The position numbers and the translations under genes are program-made. Under the pieces are notes generated by a model. The model worked only from the letters and a program-made list of their open reading frames with translations, did not search any database and was not told the origin of the DNA. Source: Conexibacter sp. (GTDB lineage: Bacteria; Actinomycetota; Thermoleophilia; Solirubrobacterales; Solirubrobacteraceae). Taken from it: DNA of 9,423 nucleotides. The DNA is taken from positions 1 to 9,423 of the forward strand of contig JAOPZD010000614.1 in NCBI GenBank assembly GCA_025964295.1. The letters run 5' to 3'. Shown here one piece after another: positions 5,983-9,423 of the stretch. The first letter of the stretch is position 1; the number at the start of each line of letters is the position of its first letter.

Positions 5983-6426
5983 GTGCCGGTCACGCGGCGC
6001 AGCGCCACGGTCCCGGCCCCGCCGGCGTCGGTCTGGCAGACCGTCGGCGACCCCCAGCAGCTGGCGCGGTGGTGGCCGCGCGTGGAGCGCGTGGAGGGCG
6101 TCAGCGGCAGCGGCTTCACCGAGGTGCTGCGCTCCGACCGCGGCGCGCTGGTGCGCGCCGACTTCCGCTTGGGCCAGCGCAACAAGCCGCGGGTGATCGC
6201 CTGGACCCAGGACCTCGAGGGCACGCCGTTCGAGAAGCTCCTGCGGCGCTCGGACACCACCGTGACGCTCGAGCCCGACGGCGAGGACGCCACGCTCGTC
6301 GAGGTGCGCCTGGAGCAGCGCCTGCAGGGCATCTCGCGCTTCGGCGGGTTCCTGGTCAAGCGCGCCGCCCGCAAGCAGGTCGATGGCGCGCTGAGCGCGC
6401 TCGCGGCGCTGTACGCGGCGGCCTAG
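5983..6426 (+). CDS. SRPBCC-fold (START/polyketide-cyclase-like) protein
   Basis: This 147-residue protein matches the general pattern of the SRPBCC superfamily. It has an early strand (RRSATVPAPPASVWQTVGDP), a RWWPRVERVEGV segment (29-40), then alternating strands through about 115 and a long C-terminal helix (125-146) ending in an Ala-rich tail. Members bind hydrophobic ligands in a deep pocket, but the ligand here cannot be told. There is no signal peptide, so it is cytosolic. GTG at 5983 is the natural start: it lies two bases after the apt stop, and the N-terminus then begins just before the first strand. It is the last gene of the plus-strand run. Its stop shares CTAG with the stop of the convergent gene on the minus strand. 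Confidence 0.8.
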   Translation: MPVTRRSATVPAPPASVWQTVGDPQQLARWWPRVERVEGVSGSGFTEVLRSDRGALVRADFRLGQRNKPRVIAWTQDLEGTPFEKLLRRSDTTVTLEPDGEDATLVEVRLEQRLQGISRFGGFLVKRAARKQVDGALSALAALYAAA

Positions 6427-7370
6427 CCGCCGACGGCGCCCTGCAGGACGATCGCCGAAGCGGTCGGCGTCTTGGGCGTGCTGGAGGCCTCGCGCGTGAC
6501 GAGCATCTCCTTGTAGCTGGAGAGGTCGCTCGGCGCGGCGACGAGGCCCTGCAGCCGGCCCTTGCTCGTGCCCTTGCCGGTCACGGGCGGGAAGAAGCCC
6601 AGGAACTTCACCTTGCTGCCGTTGCGCAGCCACAGGACGTAGTGGCCGGAGGCCGGCAGGTCCTGGCCGACGACCGCGAGCGCGCGCTGGCCGTTCTGGG
6701 AGACGAGGTTGGCGACGCCCAGCGGCTTCTTGCCGCCGCCGGGCGGCGTGAGGTTGATCTGCTGCTCGACCGACGCGGTGGTGTCGGCGTTGGTCGATGC
6801 CGTCGTCGCGGCGGTCGTGGCGGCGGCGCTGCTGGGGCTCTTGTCGTCGTTGCCGCCGATGACGCCGGTCAGGACGAGCACGCCGCCGACGACGACGAGC
6901 AGGACCGCGACGATGATCAGGACGCCGCCGAGGCGCGACGAGCGCGCCTGGTCGGCGCGGGCGCGGCGGCGGGCGTGCAGCGCGTCGAAGGCCTCGTCGA
7001 CCTCGGCCGGGTCGGCCGGGATCTCCGGCAGCCCCTCCTCGCCGGCCACGCCGGCGTTGCGCAGCTCGGCGGCGACGGCGCGCGCCCAGTCGCGGGCGGG
7101 CTGGCTGGTCTCCAGGTGCTCGCGCGTGGCCGCGCGGGCCGAGGCGGACTGCTGGCCGAGCAGGTAGTCGCCGACGTCGTCCTGGTGGTCCTCGTCGAGT
7201 CCCTCAAGGCCCGCGGGGCCGATCGCGTCCAGCGCGGTCAGGGCACGGTTCTGCACCGCCGCGTCGGAGATCTTCAGGAGGCCGCCGATCTCCGCGTACG
7301 TGCGCCCTTGGCGCAGCACGAGCTGGAGGACGGCCTTCTGGTCTGCGGGGAGATCGTCAAAGCGCGCCAT
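6423..7370 (-). CDS. Sigma region 4-like HTH fused to an RskA-like membrane anti-sigma protein
   Basis: The protein has 315 residues in a rare order. Residues 7-50 resemble sigma region 4 (DQKAVLQLVLRQGRTYAEIG, then a recognition helix with ISDAAVQNRAL). Residues 66-103 look like an anti-sigma domain (DYLLG...REHLETSQPARD); the usual zinc ligands HxxxCxxC are reduced to H85, S89, A92. Residues 147-169 are one strongly hydrophobic membrane helix preceded by an Arg-rich stretch, which predicts an inside N-terminus. A Thr/Ala/Ser-rich linker (178-202) leads to an outside domain with the RskA-type pattern GHYVLWLRNG, FLGFF and AIVLQG. It may sense an envelope signal and act on transcription, either by binding DNA itself or by holding a sigma factor. 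ATG 7370 puts the HTH at the N-terminus; the ATG at 7421 would add 17 residues of promoter-region sequence. It is divergent from the thioesterase gene. Confidence 0.8.
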   Translation of the reverse strand: MARFDDLPADQKAVLQLVLRQGRTYAEIGGLLKISDAAVQNRALTALDAIGPAGLEGLDEDHQDDVGDYLLGQQSASARAATREHLETSQPARDWARAVAAELRNAGVAGEEGLPEIPADPAEVDEAFDALHARRRARADQARSSRLGGVLIIVAVLLVVVGGVLVLTGVIGGNDDKSPSSAAATTAATTASTNADTTASVEQQINLTPPGGGKKPLGVANLVSQNGQRALAVVGQDLPASGHYVLWLRNGSKVKFLGFFPPVTGKGTSKGRLQGLVAAPSDLSSYKEMLVTREASSTPKTPTASAIVLQGAVGG

Positions 7371-7380
7371 GCGGCGCAGG

Positions 7381-7386
7381 AGGCTA
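7381..7386 (-). promoter_or_regulatory. Candidate -10 box (TAGCCT) for the sigma4/RskA-like gene
   Basis: Read on the minus strand, TAGCCT fits TANNNT and lies 10 bases before the ATG at 7370. There is no Shine-Dalgarno sequence; the nearby CCTCCT has the wrong polarity to act as one. The transcript would have a leader of only a few bases. No -35 box is evident. Confidence 0.3.
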
Positions 7387-7402
7387 ACCGAACGACCGCC
7401 GG

Positions 7403-7408
7403 TATCGT
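7403..7408 (+). promoter_or_regulatory. Candidate -10 box (TATCGT) for the hotdog thioesterase gene
   Basis: The same TATCGT hexamer as upstream of proS lies 11 bases before the ATG at 7420, which would give a leader of about four bases. No Shine-Dalgarno sequence is present. The two opposing -10 candidates lie within the 49-base divergent spacer (7371-7419), so polymerase binding in the two directions may be mutually exclusive. Confidence 0.42.
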
Positions 7409-7419
7409 GCCGCTCCCTC

Positions 7420-7818
7420 ATGGACCTTCAGCTTCCCATCGCCCTCGAAGGCGGTTTCGACGGCCTCTACGGGCTCGTGATCGACGCCGCCGACCTCGAC
7501 GCGGGAGAGATCCGCGCCCACGTCGACGTGGCCGATCGCCACCTCCAGCCGGCCGGGCTGGTCCACGGCGGCGTCTTCGCCTCGATCGCCGAGTCGATCA
7601 CCTCGGTGGGCACCTGGTGGGCCGTCCAGGCCGACGGCAAGTCCGCCCAGGGCCTCTCCAACCAGACCTCGTTCCTGCGCCCGATCCTCGGCGGCACCAT
7701 CCACGCGCTCGCCCGCGCCCGCCACCGCGGCCGCACCACCTGGGTCTGGGAGGTCGAGATCACCGACGACGAGGACCGCCTCTGCTCGCTGGTGCGGATG
7801 ACGATCGCGGTCCGCTAG
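7420..7818 (+). CDS. Hotdog-fold acyl-CoA thioesterase, PaaI/YdiI-like
   Basis: This 132-residue protein has the catalytic segment LVHGGVFASIAESI (47-60), with H49-G50-G51 and the general-base candidate E58. SNQTSFLRPILGG follows at 80-92, and VWEVEITDDEDRLC near the end closely resembles E. coli YdiI/MenI, which hydrolyses 1,4-dihydroxy-2-naphthoyl-CoA in menaquinone synthesis. The related PaaI acts on phenylacetyl-type CoAs. Both are tetrameric cytosolic enzymes. The substrate is open; a menaquinone role is plausible for an actinobacterium, but no men genes are in the window. The ATG at 7420 is chosen because the family fold starts within about ten residues and a -10 box lies just before it; longer starts would run through the divergent promoter. 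Its stop overlaps the stop of the convergent SLATT-like gene. Confidence 0.88.
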   Translation: MDLQLPIALEGGFDGLYGLVIDAADLDAGEIRAHVDVADRHLQPAGLVHGGVFASIAESITSVGTWWAVQADGKSAQGLSNQTSFLRPILGGTIHALARARHRGRTTWVWEVEITDDEDRLCSLVRMTIAVR

Positions 7819-8405
7819 GCCGCCCGCTCGCCCTCTCCGCCCTCGAGGGTCTCCTCGATCCGCGCCAGCCCGCTGTTGAACTCCTCGATCCACGCATCGG
7901 TCTCGGCCGCGACGATCTCCTGGACGCGGGCGACGAGCGCGTGGGCGAGCAGCAGCGCGGCCGCGACCTGCTCGGGCGTCGGCGGCCCGTCGCCCTCCAG
8001 GCGCTGGGCCTCCCAGGCGAACTGGAACTCGACGCGCAGGGCCTCGATGCGCTGCTCGGCCTTGATGAAGCGCATCCAGCCCGTCGAGAACCCGTAGAAG
8101 TGGTCGAGGGAGACGAGGCCCGCCGCGAGCGCGATGGCCAGCGCCGCGACGGCGGGCGGCATGCCCGACCACATCTGGGCGACGATCGGGACGAGGACCG
8201 CGACGATCCCCAGCACCACCGCGCCGACGCGGAGCAGGCGGCCGAACGCGCGCTTCTTGCCGTGCCGGCGTACGTACCAGCGCTCCGCCTCGACGGCGAA
8301 GCCGAAGGCGTAGTCGCGGACGGCGCGGAGGTTCTCCGTGCGGTCGGGCACCGACCAGTCGAGGTCGGGGAACGGCGGCGGAGGCGGGTCGAGGGTCTTG
8401 GCCAC
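7815..8405 (-). CDS. SLATT-like two-transmembrane-helix protein
   Basis: The protein has 196 residues. A Pro-rich N-terminus leads to an amphipathic helix (about 27-48, RAVRDYAFGFAVEAERWYVR), two membrane helices (57-77 and 84-102), then DHFYGFSTGWMRFIKAEQRIEALRVEF (101-127) and a long helical C-terminus. The pattern of helix-2TM-FxGFSxGWMRY-like segment-helix is that of SLATT proteins, which are predicted pore-forming or membrane-disturbing effectors, often tied to nucleotide-sensing partners. No SLOG, nucleotide-cyclase or other sensor gene sits beside it here, so it may be a stand-alone version with a housekeeping or unknown role. I chose GTG 8405 over TTG 8441; neither has a Shine-Dalgarno sequence. 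It lies 59 bases downstream of nadE on the same strand, so the two may be co-transcribed. Confidence 0.72.
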   Translation of the reverse strand: MAKTLDPPPPPFPDLDWSVPDRTENLRAVRDYAFGFAVEAERWYVRRHGKKRAFGRLLRVGAVVLGIVAVLVPIVAQMWSGMPPAVAALAIALAAGLVSLDHFYGFSTGWMRFIKAEQRIEALRVEFQFAWEAQRLEGDGPPTPEQVAAALLLAHALVARVQEIVAAETDAWIEEFNSGLARIEETLEGGEGERAA

Positions 8406-8464
8406 GCAGCGAGTCTGACCGCCAGCCGGTCGCCGGCGCAAGCGGGCGGTGCTGCTCCGGCGCG

Positions 8465-9423
<959 letters not shown>

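Noticed and set aside
7371..7421. Start of the sigma4/RskA-like gene at ATG 7421 instead of 7370
   Set aside because: The extra 17 residues (beginning MRERHDTGG) would be encoded by the divergent promoter region and add nothing to the HTH domain.
8417..8431. Inverted repeat GACCG-N5-CGGTC upstream of the SLATT-like gene as an operator
   Set aside because: The arms are 5 bp and fully explained by GC-rich composition; no clear promoter box accompanies it.
8406..8441. TTG start at 8441 for the SLATT-like protein
   Set aside because: TTG is rarer than GTG, there is no ribosome site, and the added 12 residues (MRRRPAGGQTRC) look like translated spacer.

Overview
The window is very GC-rich and densely coding, with codons that nearly always end in G or C. 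Several genes look like those of deep-branching Actinobacteria, most likely class Thermoleophilia (Solirubrobacterales and relatives). The evidence is an RTX protein with a Cys-bearing C-terminal tail, a one-motif RsiG-like protein, a zinc-ribbon version of GarA next to an Rv1828/FtsR-type MerR regulator, and near-leaderless starts behind TANNNT boxes. This placement is inference from protein character and was not tested by search. No stretch longer than 60 bases lacks a gene. I saw no tRNA, rRNA, CRISPR array or insertion sequence.

Left part, plus strand. Bases 1-1446 hold the 3' part of a probably secreted calcium-binding protein (DUF11-like domain, then RTX repeats). At 1507 comes proS (prolyl-tRNA synthetase), behind a TATCGT box at leaderless spacing. 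A PgsA-like CDP-alcohol phosphatidyltransferase starts inside the end of proS.

Central part, plus strand, 3911-6426. Five closely packed genes sit behind a recognisable promoter at 3848-3875, whose -35 box overlaps a perfect dyad. They are an 86-residue RsiG-like protein (predicted c-di-GMP-responsive anti-sigma factor), a zinc-ribbon plus FHA protein resembling GarA/OdhI, an FtsR/Rv1828-type MerR regulator, apt (adenine phosphoribosyltransferase) and an SRPBCC-fold protein. The garA-merR pair matches the mycobacterial and corynebacterial order. Here it lies beside a predicted second-messenger-controlled anti-sigma factor, so developmental sigma control, Ser/Thr-kinase metabolic control and cell-division gene control may be expressed together.

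Right part. A minus-strand gene (6423-7370) encodes a sigma region 4-like helix-turn-helix fused to a complete RskA-like membrane anti-sigma architecture. It is divergent from a hotdog thioesterase (7420-7818) across 49 bases. A SLATT-like two-helix membrane protein (7815-8405, minus) follows downstream of nadE (NAD+ synthetase, 8465 to the window edge, minus). Both convergent gene pairs end in a shared CTAG that supplies both stop codons.

The most interesting items are the sigma4/anti-sigma fusion and the RsiG-GarA-FtsR cluster.
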